Part shown: positions 43,601 through 50,847 of the stretch, in pieces
Layout: each line of letters begins with the position of its first letter
Position numbering within the stretch: position 1 is the stretch's first letter
Source of the DNA: Ulvibacterium sp965228935
Lineage (GTDB): Bacteria > Bacteroidota > Bacteroidia > Flavobacteriales > Flavobacteriaceae
Direction: 5' to 3'
Assembly: GCF_965228935.1 (NCBI RefSeq)
Contig: NZ_OZ245846.1
Span: 3,286,001-3,350,000 of the forward strand
DNA length: 64,000 bases
Program-made: the position numbers and the translations under genes
Notes under the pieces: generated by a model
Databases searched by the model: none
Seen by the model: only the letters and a program-made list of their open reading frames with translations
Told to the model about the DNA's origin: nothing

Positions 43601-43839
43601 CCGCTGCCCAATCTGCTAAAAGCCTCTTCCTCCAGATCCAAACGCAATTGGGCCTTGCGGGTATTTGCGTCCGGTCCATGGCACGCAAAACAACGGTCCG
43701 AAAGTATCGGCTTCACATGAAAATTGAAATCAATGGTTTCAGGAAGTTCCGTATAGGCCACCTCCACTTCTTCTGGGATATCCGGCGAACATGCCGAGAT
43801 TGCAAGAAGAAATCCTAAAAGTATAAGCCGAAGGTGCAT
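40627..43839 (-). CDS. DUF1549/DUF1553 lipoprotein with cytochrome-type motif and LamG domain
   Basis: The 1070-residue protein is lipid-anchored (LLAISAC, C17). Domain order is: PSCyt1 cytochrome-like region with RCFACHGPDANTR (about 48-60, one CxxCH motif); DUF1549 (about 155-370) with a second CARCHDHKFDPI motif; a LamG/concanavalin-like beta-sandwich (about 440-640); and DUF1553 (about 745-1010). The family was described from Planctomycetes and is thought to serve oxidative sugar or sulfated-glycan metabolism, with the cytochrome domain passing electrons. The inserted LamG domain suggests carbohydrate binding. It is a single gene here, with no neighbouring DUF1501 partner, which is the usual companion. 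Confidence 0.88.
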   Translation of the reverse strand: MHLRLILLGFLLAISACSPDIPEEVEVAYTELPETIDFNFHVKPILSDRCFACHGPDANTRKAQLRLDLEEEAFSRLGSGNRAFVSGKPGKSESIIRMLSDDPEFTMPPPESHLSLTAKEKATLLKWVEQGADWKPHWAFVRPERPNVPKSVSKTWTNHNEIDLFIQHRLKQNGLEPSPEADKERLLRRVFVDLTGLPPTIAQIDSFLNDESPTAYEKVVDELLLTNAYAERLALDWMDLARYADSHGKHADGWRMMWPWRDWVIKAFTENMPYDRFVTWQLAGDLLPNATQEQKLATAFNRNHPITSEGGAIDEENRLGHVWDRTETVGTAFMGLTMACARCHDHKFDPISQKDYFQMTAFFDNIKELGVSGNDVNSGPMLPLTDAKTEQTLEKLKTEITHKEEALSSTKKELRDMGGHTKPLPDNFMENGQIGHYKFNTVSHRTNEEGRYSIDGNPKVTIKAKPILTKGKKEKSFEFTGEYDEVYIDDARNFEWTDQFSTSLWINTSKREAGKTQTLVGTVGGKNSLWRGWDFFLDSLNYLNARLVSSLPHNYIHVKSKDSIPKHEWYHVAFSYNGSGKAKGLRLFINGREASVDIPYDRLYKSIKTIKDKEHTLYTRSIKVARNYSFSTGENGIFQGKIDDIRLYGRTLTPLEIKYIYNQDIGSPEKTKEPATDYWLNRSKRIMALEQDLKKLRNTWLSLMIPVPEVMVMEEMPQKRLTYAYDRGDYEQPTYLVTAAVPEALPDFPDNYPRDRLGLAQWFFAEENPLTARVAVNRYWQMLFGKGLVNTPDDFGVQGALPSHPQLLDWLSLFFVENGWDVKKLLKTMVMSHTYRQSSFVTPEMMEKDPNNNYLARSNSYRLPAEIIRDNALAASGLLIPYVGGESVRPYQPGNLWIEKSNFSHKLLRYKESTGDSLYRRGLYTFIRRSSPHPAMLAFDAPSRDICTVKRENTNTPLQALVLLNDIQFVEASKILAERMQKEGGSSLEEQLVYGFRLAISRFPKQEETEVLKDLFKTQSERFESSPNEAKALLTVGRKKIDKSLDPNITAALTIVANTILNHNETYMKR

Positions 43840-43920
43840 TTTTCCCTATTCTACCGTTCAATTATAAAAATAGGGCATTTTTAGTTAATTACTTTGAGGT
43901 CGGCCCAATTGATAAAAGCC

Positions 43921-44799
43921 TTAATCAAAAAGGTCTTTCCATTCAATACTCGGCGCCCAATACTTCTCAATATGTTGTATCACCAAGGCAGTGCCGGCAT
44001 CATGGGATACGTACGGTGGCATCTCGGGGTTGTACATGGCATCGGTTAGGTCCCGTACCAGGACAACATTCCGTCCTAGCTTTACCTGGCCACGAATACC
44101 AAAGGTCCGCCCCAATACGCACATATTGGTATGTACCCCACAAAGTATGATGTTTTTGACCCCTACGCTTTCAAAGTAATTGTACATCTCCTGTCCGCTG
44201 TCCGAAATCAAGTCCCCATTAAAGATGTCAATGGTCTCTATCTGCCGGGTTATTTTGCTTTCCGATGGATCTCCGGCAGAGTCACATCCTTCATCGGAAT
44301 CATCTATGGGCAGCGGAGGTTCCCGGGTCTCGTCCGGGTAAAACCAATACTCAAGTGAAATAGGTGGTTCCACACGTTTTTGCATCAATGCTCTTTTGCG
44401 GGCGGGATGGTCCTTATAGAAATCCATGGTGGAACTTGGGGCATGTACAATATGTACACCTTTTTCCCTGGCCAGTTGCACCATGCTATTGATTTTTGGG
44501 GCCATTTGCCTTACCCTGGCCGTGGCACTATCGCACCAATGCCTGTCCCACATATCACATATGATAATTGCCGTTTCCTTGGGTTCCCATGACAAATTTG
44601 TAAACGCATCTTCCCATTCCCCCTTGTTGGTTATTTGATTGCGGGCCATTATTTTGAGCGTTTCCGTACCAGTTCCCTGATCATTGTCCTGCTTGGAACT
44701 CTTAGCATCTTGGCAACCATAGCAGATCCCGATTAAGGACATGATAATGAGGAAATTAGCCTTATATAAATCCACTTTGGTATTCCTAAGGTTTTTCAT
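43921..44799 (-). CDS. Isochorismatase-like cysteine hydrolase, lipoprotein
   Basis: The 292-residue protein begins with a long lipoprotein signal in which C29 (ICYGC) is the probable modified residue. The hydrolase core has the catalytic aspartate D82 in IIICDMWDRHWC and the nucleophile C227 in GVHTNMCVLG, the usual pairing for cysteine hydrolases of this family. A long insertion of about 45 residues between them (DETREPPLPIDDSDEGCDS) is unusual and may shape the active site. Isochorismatase relatives cleave amides, ureides or nicotinamide. An exported form is uncommon, so the substrate is probably periplasmic. It is followed by 81 bases and the DUF1553 gene. Confidence 0.82.
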   Translation of the reverse strand: MKNLRNTKVDLYKANFLIIMSLIGICYGCQDAKSSKQDNDQGTGTETLKIMARNQITNKGEWEDAFTNLSWEPKETAIIICDMWDRHWCDSATARVRQMAPKINSMVQLAREKGVHIVHAPSSTMDFYKDHPARKRALMQKRVEPPISLEYWFYPDETREPPLPIDDSDEGCDSAGDPSESKITRQIETIDIFNGDLISDSGQEMYNYFESVGVKNIILCGVHTNMCVLGRTFGIRGQVKLGRNVVLVRDLTDAMYNPEMPPYVSHDAGTALVIQHIEKYWAPSIEWKDLFD

Positions 44800-44905
44800 G
44801 TTGACGGAAAAAATTGGTTTTTACCTTGAACCTAAAGATAGTCATATTGAAGGCAACATAGAAAAAGTTAAAAACACTACCCTGAATAGTGATGCTACCG
44901 TGGAA

Positions 44906-45874
44906 TTAGAGCCCCAAGCTATCCATTCTTGATTCCTCATACCCACCATCCTCGGCAGGATATCGAAGGCTATTTTCATATTTACCCGATTCCTTGGCCA
45001 TGGACCATATCAGGCTTTCGCCTGCCGGAACACGGGAAGGAAGTGTTTCAAAAATTTTGTCCTTAAAAGCGGTCGGGGCATCGATGATTTCCCAGCCTTC
45101 TTCCTTAAATCTGGCTATCAAATCCCCAAGGAATAGGGTAGAGGTAAGATTATGGTGCAAAAGCAACGTATGATTTATATGTCTGCCGGTAAGTTCGTAA
45201 GACAGCGTTTCATAGTAATTGGCCCTGTCCATAATATGTTCAAGATAATACTCCTTGAATTTTGGAACTTCGGCCTTATCGATTCCCAGCTTCTTAATTT
45301 TTCTTATTAGCCTTCCATTTATGTACCAATCGGAAGCATCTATGGTTACATATCCATTTCTATAACCATATTGGGAAAGTACATTTCGAATCCCATCTAT
45401 TTTCTCTCGGGAAGCTCCCTCTTTTAGATACGGGAATCTGAACAGCTTTTGATAGTTGTTGTATCCAGATATAATGGTATCCGTATCCAACAACTCTTTT
45501 TCAAAGTCTTTGATGGAAAGGTCTTCCGAATGAAAATTTGGATGGCTAAACGTATGATTCGCAATACTATGGCCTTTATCATTCCAGCTTTGGAGTAAAT
45601 ATTTTCCTTTTGAATCGGACTTGTTGGCCCCGGTTACGAAAAAAACGGATTTCACTCCCGCCTTATCCAATGATGATAAGATCATTTGGTTCCATTGTTT
45701 AAATGGATAATTCAAAATGTCTTGTGTTATGCCATCGTCAAAAGTGAAACTTACCTTAGGTCTATTGAGTTCTTTTGGGACATGATCGGGTTCGATCGAT
45801 CTGCTTTCGGGACCTCCCTTGCAACTTAACATTAAGGACAAAAGAATCGCAAAAAGAGTCGCGCAACGGTTCAT
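44906..45874 (-). CDS. Polysaccharide deacetylase (NodB domain) lipoprotein
   Basis: The 322-residue protein has a lipobox LSC with C18 and a NodB domain of about residues 38-200. Catalytic features are the metal and base aspartates D46/D47 in VSFTFDDGITQD and the histidines H107 and H111 in HSIANHTFSHPNF. The later LLLHHNLTST motif fits motif 5. Such enzymes remove acetyl or other acyl groups from peptidoglycan, chitin-like or xylan-like chains. The C-terminal 60 residues are outside the domain and unassigned. It reads towards the isochorismatase-like gene, with 106 bases between. Confidence 0.86.
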   Translation of the reverse strand: MNRCATLFAILLSLMLSCKGGPESRSIEPDHVPKELNRPKVSFTFDDGITQDILNYPFKQWNQMILSSLDKAGVKSVFFVTGANKSDSKGKYLLQSWNDKGHSIANHTFSHPNFHSEDLSIKDFEKELLDTDTIISGYNNYQKLFRFPYLKEGASREKIDGIRNVLSQYGYRNGYVTIDASDWYINGRLIRKIKKLGIDKAEVPKFKEYYLEHIMDRANYYETLSYELTGRHINHTLLLHHNLTSTLFLGDLIARFKEEGWEIIDAPTAFKDKIFETLPSRVPAGESLIWSMAKESGKYENSLRYPAEDGGYEESRMDSLGL

Positions 45875-45920
45875 GGTTCCATAGGGGATATAAGTTTTAA
45901 ATATACCATAAAAGTTGAGA

Positions 45921-46127
45921 ATGACGGTTCATGAACAGTCGATTCAAAAAACTAGTTGTAAAGTAAGGCAAGTGAACATCCGGGCCATTGATGGCGAATT
46001 CAGTTTTAACCAGGTGCCGAATAAAGCCGTACTCCTAGGTTTTCTTTCCGAACTATTGGAGTATTTTGAAAGAGAGAAAAATTGGAAAGATGGCGCGTAC
46101 ATAGAATCTTCCAAAGATACTGATTGA
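45921..46127 (+). CDS. Small hypothetical protein (68 residues), uncertain
   Basis: An open frame from the ATG at 45921 gives MTVHEQSIQKTSCKVRQVNI, then a helical stretch with AVLLGFLSELLEYFEREKNW and an acidic end. Codon use looks normal for the neighbourhood and the composition is protein-like, but no family was recognised. It is divergent from the deacetylase gene. A short hairpin (ATATTCC/GGAATAT, 46129-46155) follows its stop, which weakly supports a real transcript. It may instead be a fragment of an older gene, because another short coding-like frame follows at 46162 (MSRKVFVVDDIGFHGN). Confidence 0.35.
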   Translation: MTVHEQSIQKTSCKVRQVNIRAIDGEFSFNQVPNKAVLLGFLSELLEYFEREKNWKDGAYIESSKDTD

Positions 46128-46296
46128 AATATTCCAACCCAACCTACAGGAATATCCTGCTATGTCCAGAAAAGTCTTTGTGGTGGACGATATTGGCTTC
46201 CATGGGAACTTTACTGCAAACTAAATATAGAATGTAGATTCAGTGACGGTGTCAACTAGCACCTAGATATATACGTGCGGAACGACATTGAAAAAC
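46128..46296. other. Gap between the small hypothetical gene and the repeat protein
   Basis: A hairpin ATATTCC/GGAATAT lies at 46129-46155. A 20-codon frame starting at 46162 resembles the beginning of a receiver domain (VFVVDD) but ends after 20 residues, so it may be a gene remnant or chance. Nothing else was recognised. Confidence 0.3.
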
Positions 46297-47274
46297 CTAT
46301 TCAAGCTCCAACTTCCTTTTTAGCTCGGAATTCTCCTTTTTCAATTGCTGGATCTCTTTGTTCATGTCTATCATATAGAGCGTAAGTTCCTCTATCTTCT
46401 GCAGTAATTTGGAATCCATTTCACCCAAGAGGATGCCGTTCTCGGCTACCTCCTCCCCGCTTGGGATGTCCTTTAGGTGGCCTTTTTCCTTTATATGGCC
46501 CTCGACCTCTTCCAGGGTTGGTAGGTCATAATCCTTTTCAAAGACAAAGTCCGACCATCCGGTTTCCACCCTCACCTCTTTGGCCCTGACATTCCCGTTG
46601 ACCGCGAGTTTGTAGGTGCCAGGGTTAACAGTGCCTATCCCAATGTTGCCCGAATTGGAAATCGTCAGCCTATAAGCGGCGTTTGTCATATCATAAATAT
46701 TGAATCCATAAGCGTTGACACCATTTTTCCAATTTACTACTCCTGTACCGCTTGGGTAGTATTGGATCCATGCATGCTTACCGTTGATCCCTTCCAATCT
46801 AAGCTGGTGATTTTCGACTGAGCTACTTATGTGGAGAGGGTTGGATGGACTGGTCGTTCCTATACCTACATTGCCCGAGGTTCCAACGAAGAACTTGGTA
46901 TTCGCACTGTATTCCATTCGGCTGGTCGTGGAGTACCCGATACCTATGCCGTTATAAGCATATCCCTCGCCAATGAACCATTTATGGGATGTATCCTTAT
47001 CGGTTATGTATATTCCTTTTGCCCGGCCTTCATACCCATGTAGTTGAAGCCCTATTGCTTTGGCCGGGGCGCCGGAATCGTCGGTAGCCTCTATACGTAG
47101 ATTGGTCTGGGTATAAGATCCTCCCAATTTAAATCCACTTCCGTCTACCTGCAATTTGTAGGTAGGGGAGGTCGTTCCTATCCCCACGTTGCCGGAGGCA
47201 GGAAAGGTATTGGTCTGGCCCCAGGCCATAACATGGCTCAGTAAGGCAAAAAGAAAGATTTGGGACATTTTCAT
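46297..47274 (-). CDS. Secreted repeat protein with GNVGIGTTSP motifs and C-terminal chaperone-like coiled coil
   Basis: The 325-residue protein has a signal peptide ending MAWGQ. The sequence GNVGIGTTSPTYKLQVDGSG occurs near residue 28, with related copies GNVGIGTTSPSNPLHIS and GNIGIGTVNPGTYKLAVNG. This family is widespread in Bacteroidota and resembles tail-fibre collar repeats. The C-terminal part (KDIPSGEEVAENGILLG, then a coiled coil with LQKIEELTLYMIDMNKEI) resembles the intramolecular chaperone found in S74-like proteins, so trimerisation is likely. No phage genes surround it, so a surface or adhesive role is more likely than a phage tail. Confidence 0.8.
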   Translation of the reverse strand: MKMSQIFLFALLSHVMAWGQTNTFPASGNVGIGTTSPTYKLQVDGSGFKLGGSYTQTNLRIEATDDSGAPAKAIGLQLHGYEGRAKGIYITDKDTSHKWFIGEGYAYNGIGIGYSTTSRMEYSANTKFFVGTSGNVGIGTTSPSNPLHISSSVENHQLRLEGINGKHAWIQYYPSGTGVVNWKNGVNAYGFNIYDMTNAAYRLTISNSGNIGIGTVNPGTYKLAVNGNVRAKEVRVETGWSDFVFEKDYDLPTLEEVEGHIKEKGHLKDIPSGEEVAENGILLGEMDSKLLQKIEELTLYMIDMNKEIQQLKKENSELKRKLELE

Positions 47275-47429
47275 TTTGTCGGGGGTTTTGTAGGTTAAAA
47301 AGTAAATGTAGGAATATACCCCTTAATTATCAATTTATATAGTAATTATTCGATGAACTGTAGGGGCCTACCGGAATTTCCTGCCAGCCAGGAGCAAAAA
47401 ATACAATTAATCCACAATTGAACATTGCG

Positions 47430-49346
47430 TCAAAGACTGCAATTTCCATCAATGAAATCCTGAATGGTTGGATTGTGCCTGCCGCCGCTCACATTGTACT
47501 CCCCTTCAAAACCTGAATTCATTAGAAGTTCAAAACCGCATAAATCCATTAATCCATTATTTAGTTCGATGTTAAAAAAGTTCCCCACGGTATTCAATTC
47601 GGTAAAGCCCTTAATATCGATAAGGTCAAAGTTCCTGGCAATTGCCAGTATCTCCCCTATTTCGCTTACCTTTTGAAACCCATCTATATGTAACAGGGAC
47701 TGATTGTTTTCTATAAACAAATAATTTCCGATCAGGTCAACATTGTTAAATCCATCAATTGACCTTAGAGAGCTATTATCCGTGATTTCGATATGCTCCG
47801 TAATAGTTCTTAAGTTCTCAAAACCCGACAAACTCCTTAGTCCATTGTTGTTTATGACCTTTAAGGATATCAAGGATTCTAGATTGTTCAGACCCTCGAA
47901 ACCCATTAAGCTTCCGTTTTCCATTATTGATAAGTATCCAACAGATTTCAAGTTAGCTGGACCGTCGATGTTCACCAGGTTATTATTGTTATGAATATTA
48001 AATATTCTATCAATAACGGAAAGTTGTTGAAATCCTGTAATCCCCGATAACATATCATTATTTGTGATCTGAAGCGATATAACTGACGTTAAGTTGTTCA
48101 AGCCACTGATATTGGTCATGGCCGGGTTGTTGAATATGGTGATATTAGGTATTCCGGACAAACCGTTGAGCCCATTGATATCCTTTAGAGTTTCGTTATC
48201 CATAATAAATAAACTACCGTCCAATGAGGTCAATGATGGAAATGCGTCAATACTCTCAAGGGACGAGTTGTTGCTTAACCGTAACCTTCGTCCAATGGAG
48301 TTCAGTTTGCCGAACCCACTTATGGTCGATAAGGAAGGATTATCCTCTATCTCCAAATCAAGCCAAATGTTTTCTAGGTTGTTCAGCCCGTCGAACTCAA
48401 GTAATGCATTGTTTCGTCTGATTATGACCAAACTGGAGGAGCGAAGATTGGCAAAGCCCTCCATGGTCAATAGCGACCTATTTCTAGAAATGTTAAGATA
48501 GCCTCCATATTCCGTTATTTCCTCGAACCCACCTATAACGGTCAGGCCATCGTTGCCGATTATGCGTAGTTCAAAACCCGATACGGAGGACAGTTTGTGA
48601 AATGCATTTAACTCGACAATCGAATCATTATAAAAAAAATCGAACATTCCGCCAACCGACACCAGGTTGTCCAGACCATCTACATTGGTCAGTTCATTAT
48701 TGCCGGTTATCCATAAATCCCCTCCGATCGAGGTCAATGTGGACAAGGCATCTAAATTCTGAATATCCGTTGGCAAATTATCTTGGGAAATAGGGTCGTA
48801 GTTGTTTATGTGCAAATATCCCGTGACCTCCGTATACCCTTTTTCACCGAATTCATCAACTTCTTTTTGAGACCTTAAGGTAATATCGCCCTCATAGATA
48901 AGGACATTGCTATCAGAATCCAGGGTCTTGAAACTAATCTCATTACCATAGGCGGTGCCCTTGGAGTTCGTCGCAAAGGCCCTGAGATAGTACGTAGTGT
49001 TAATTTCTAGACCCTCGATAATAGTATTGAACGATTCCGAACCAAGACCCTCCCCTTGAAAATCATCGTCAATAGTCGGATTTGGATTGACACTCCAACA
49101 TAATCCCTTGTTGATGATCTCCGCCCCTCCATTATTAGTAACATTACCTCCGGAAGCGACCGAAGTCTGTGTAATCCCGGAAGCTGCAGTAGTAGTTACC
49201 TCAGGTAATCGGATCAAATCATCAGTGCGATTTTCATCTCCGTCGTTACTGCAATTAAAGGATAATATCAAACTTACCAATATAAGAACCTTCCTTGACG
49301 CGGAACGACGGGGCCTAGCTCTTGGGGGAACTTTTAAAATCAACAT
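47430..49346 (-). CDS. Surface lipoprotein with fibronectin-like domain and leucine-rich (receptor-L-type) repeats
   Basis: I choose the ATG at 49346; the frame upstream adds an unlikely basic region. The 638-residue protein has a signal with the lipobox-like SLILSFNC (C32), preceded by an unusually long basic segment. A Bacteroidota FN3-like domain spans about 48-140 (GITQTSVASGGNVTNNGG to YLRAFATNSKGTAYGNEISF). Beyond about residue 165 there are many short repeats of the LTSIGGDLWITGNNELTNVDG or GFQKVSEIGEILAIARNFDL kind, with regularly spaced I/L and N, resembling receptor-L and LRR domains. A ligand-binding or adhesion role is plausible. It is divergent from the micro-ORF at 49473. Confidence 0.8.
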   Translation of the reverse strand: MLILKVPPRARPRRSASRKVLILVSLILSFNCSNDGDENRTDDLIRLPEVTTTAASGITQTSVASGGNVTNNGGAEIINKGLCWSVNPNPTIDDDFQGEGLGSESFNTIIEGLEINTTYYLRAFATNSKGTAYGNEISFKTLDSDSNVLIYEGDITLRSQKEVDEFGEKGYTEVTGYLHINNYDPISQDNLPTDIQNLDALSTLTSIGGDLWITGNNELTNVDGLDNLVSVGGMFDFFYNDSIVELNAFHKLSSVSGFELRIIGNDGLTVIGGFEEITEYGGYLNISRNRSLLTMEGFANLRSSSLVIIRRNNALLEFDGLNNLENIWLDLEIEDNPSLSTISGFGKLNSIGRRLRLSNNSSLESIDAFPSLTSLDGSLFIMDNETLKDINGLNGLSGIPNITIFNNPAMTNISGLNNLTSVISLQITNNDMLSGITGFQQLSVIDRIFNIHNNNNLVNIDGPANLKSVGYLSIMENGSLMGFEGLNNLESLISLKVINNNGLRSLSGFENLRTITEHIEITDNSSLRSIDGFNNVDLIGNYLFIENNQSLLHIDGFQKVSEIGEILAIARNFDLIDIKGFTELNTVGNFFNIELNNGLMDLCGFELLMNSGFEGEYNVSGGRHNPTIQDFIDGNCSL

Positions 49347-49422
49347 GGAAAATAAGAATATAGTTAATAATTCACCAAAGTAACGAAAATAAGAGATCTT
49401 AAAATGTATTGCCAACACCTTC

Positions 49423-49453
49423 TTTGGCCTATAGGTGTATTTTCCTATATTTA
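49423..49453 (+). promoter_or_regulatory. Bacteroidota-type promoter upstream of the proline-rich micro-ORF
   Basis: TTTG at 49423-49426 and TATATTTA at 49446-49453 are separated by exactly 19 bases and match the TTTG-N19-TAnnTTTG pattern at all but the last base. Transcription would start near 49460 and give a leader of about 13 bases before the ATG at 49473. This supports expression of an ORF that would otherwise look doubtful. Confidence 0.55.
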
Positions 49454-49472
49454 ATTTCCAATTCGATTTATT

Positions 49473-49607
49473 ATGGGAAAACAGAAAGAAAGACCGACTC
49501 CTCCTCCAAAGCAATCACCGCCGCCAAGCCGAAAAATCCCCCTAAGGGAAGAAAAAAGGGATATGCCCAAGCCCAATAAGGGAGGTGGTGGTCCTATGGC
49601 CAACTAA
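49473..49607 (+). CDS. 44-residue proline-rich small protein
   Basis: The frame starts MGKQKERPTPPPKQSPPPSR and ends with a Lys/Pro/Gly-rich tail (NKGGGGPMAN). It is strongly charged and low in hydrophobics, so it is likely disordered and cytoplasmic. A well-matched promoter lies directly upstream, and its stop codon overlaps the convergent membrane-protein gene by four bases. Together these suggest a real transcript. No family was recognised. The function is open: it may bind RNA or membranes, or simply be regulatory. Confidence 0.55.
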   Translation: MGKQKERPTPPPKQSPPPSRKIPLREEKRDMPKPNKGGGGPMAN

Positions 49608-50089
49608 AAAAGATAATGGTAATAGAAGATAAAGAGGCAGACCAAGCCTATGAACATGCATAGAACGGATGCTACGTTCAATATCTGGGTTGCCTTGTTG
49701 AAAATCTGTACCCAACTATCATAATCGTCCATTTTATCCTTATCAAACTCTTTTTCACTTAATTCCTCCAGTACCAGTAATACGTACCTTTCCTCGTAGT
49801 TATTCGCGAAAAAGCCCGTTATCTGTGACGAAAAATTTGCGGCTATTGCCAAAAGAAATGCTATACCTATCAATGTCAACAAGGAAGGGTTCACAACTTC
49901 CAATCCCTCCCCTTTAAAAAACTTCAAGGTCTCGAAGACTATGTATATACCGGCACCGGATATCGAAATGGTCAAGAGGTCCATTCGCCTTATGGCATAG
50001 TTTGTCCTGTCCCTGGTATTCTGTAGATGGGAATTCCAATTGTTGTACTTTATCTCGTTCTCCTTTTTCACTTCCCTAAATGTATCCAT
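49604..50089 (-). CDS. Small membrane protein with three predicted helices
   Basis: The 161-residue protein has a charged N-terminal helix (MDTFREVKKENEIKYNNWNS), three hydrophobic segments (about 40-58, 70-90 and 135-158) and a charged cytoplasmic loop with VLEELSEKEFDKDKMDDYD. The arrangement loosely resembles SLATT-type effector domains (two membrane helices with a charged N-terminal part), but I cannot confirm that. No enzyme domain was recognised. It sits between the convergent proline-rich micro-ORF and the divergent BLUF gene. Confidence 0.7.
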   Translation of the reverse strand: MDTFREVKKENEIKYNNWNSHLQNTRDRTNYAIRRMDLLTISISGAGIYIVFETLKFFKGEGLEVVNPSLLTLIGIAFLLAIAANFSSQITGFFANNYEERYVLLVLEELSEKEFDKDKMDDYDSWVQIFNKATQILNVASVLCMFIGLVCLFIFYYHYLF

Positions 50090-50312
50090 TTTTCTACAAA
50101 TCGATTAATACTTTTTTGTGTAGCCCATAACGGGATCCTACCCTTATTTGGATATGTTATTTGCATCCAGATAGAATTTTAGGGAAAAGGGACAAAACCG
50201 GAAAATTGAAATAAGGGTGACTATACAATAATATTAAAATAGACCACGTTTGTTTTTAGTACATTTATTCTGTAATATAAATTTTAGTATTTAGAAAGAA
50301 AATTCCATCAAA

Positions 50313-50777
50313 ATGCCATACCAAATAACATATCGTTCAGAAGCTGTTTGTGATGTAACGGATTCTATAATATCCGATATCTTGGAGATTTCAAAACGTA
50401 ACAACGCAAAACTAGACATTACCGGATGCCTCATCTATAAGGAAAACTTTTTCCTGCAAATTTTAGAAGGCGAGGAGGATTTGGTCAGAAAACTCTATTT
50501 TACGATTAAGGGCGATACCCGGCATGAAAATGTAGAAACCCTACATGAGGGCCATAGCGAGGAACGAATGTTTACCAAGTGGGATATGGCCTATGCCAGA
50601 TTAAATGGCAAAGAAGGTGATGCCGGTAAGGATTTGGCTCTCATAAACTATGAATTTGACCGATTAAAAAACGAACAGGCCAATGAAAGCTTTACCTATC
50701 GGGTATTCTGGTACAACGTAAAACGGCTGGTCAGCAAAGAGGGCTTTTATAGTTGGGAGAAATCGAATTTAGCCTAA
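50313..50777 (+). CDS. BLUF-domain blue-light photoreceptor
   Basis: The 154-residue protein contains a complete BLUF domain (about 1-95) that binds FAD. The residues needed for the photocycle are present with the same spacing as in AppA: Y7 (ITYRS), N31, Q49 (FFLQILEG), W90 and M92 (FTKWDMAY). The pattern NAKLDITGCLIY and LEGEEDLVRKLYF matches the family closely. The C-terminal 55 residues are helical and could couple light to a partner, since no EAL or GGDEF domain is attached. No partner gene is adjacent, so the output is unknown. Confidence 0.93.
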   Translation: MPYQITYRSEAVCDVTDSIISDILEISKRNNAKLDITGCLIYKENFFLQILEGEEDLVRKLYFTIKGDTRHENVETLHEGHSEERMFTKWDMAYARLNGKEGDAGKDLALINYEFDRLKNEQANESFTYRVFWYNVKRLVSKEGFYSWEKSNLA

Positions 50778-50847
50778 ATCGATTCACCTGTTAGAATGGC
50801 TTCACCAAAAAGCTTGATAACTTGCAGCTTACAGGGGTTTCTTTAAA

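Noticed and set aside
46297..47274. GNVGIGTTSP repeats as evidence of a prophage tail
   Set aside because: No terminase, capsid, portal or integrase gene is present anywhere in the window, and this repeat family is common in ordinary secreted proteins of Bacteroidota.
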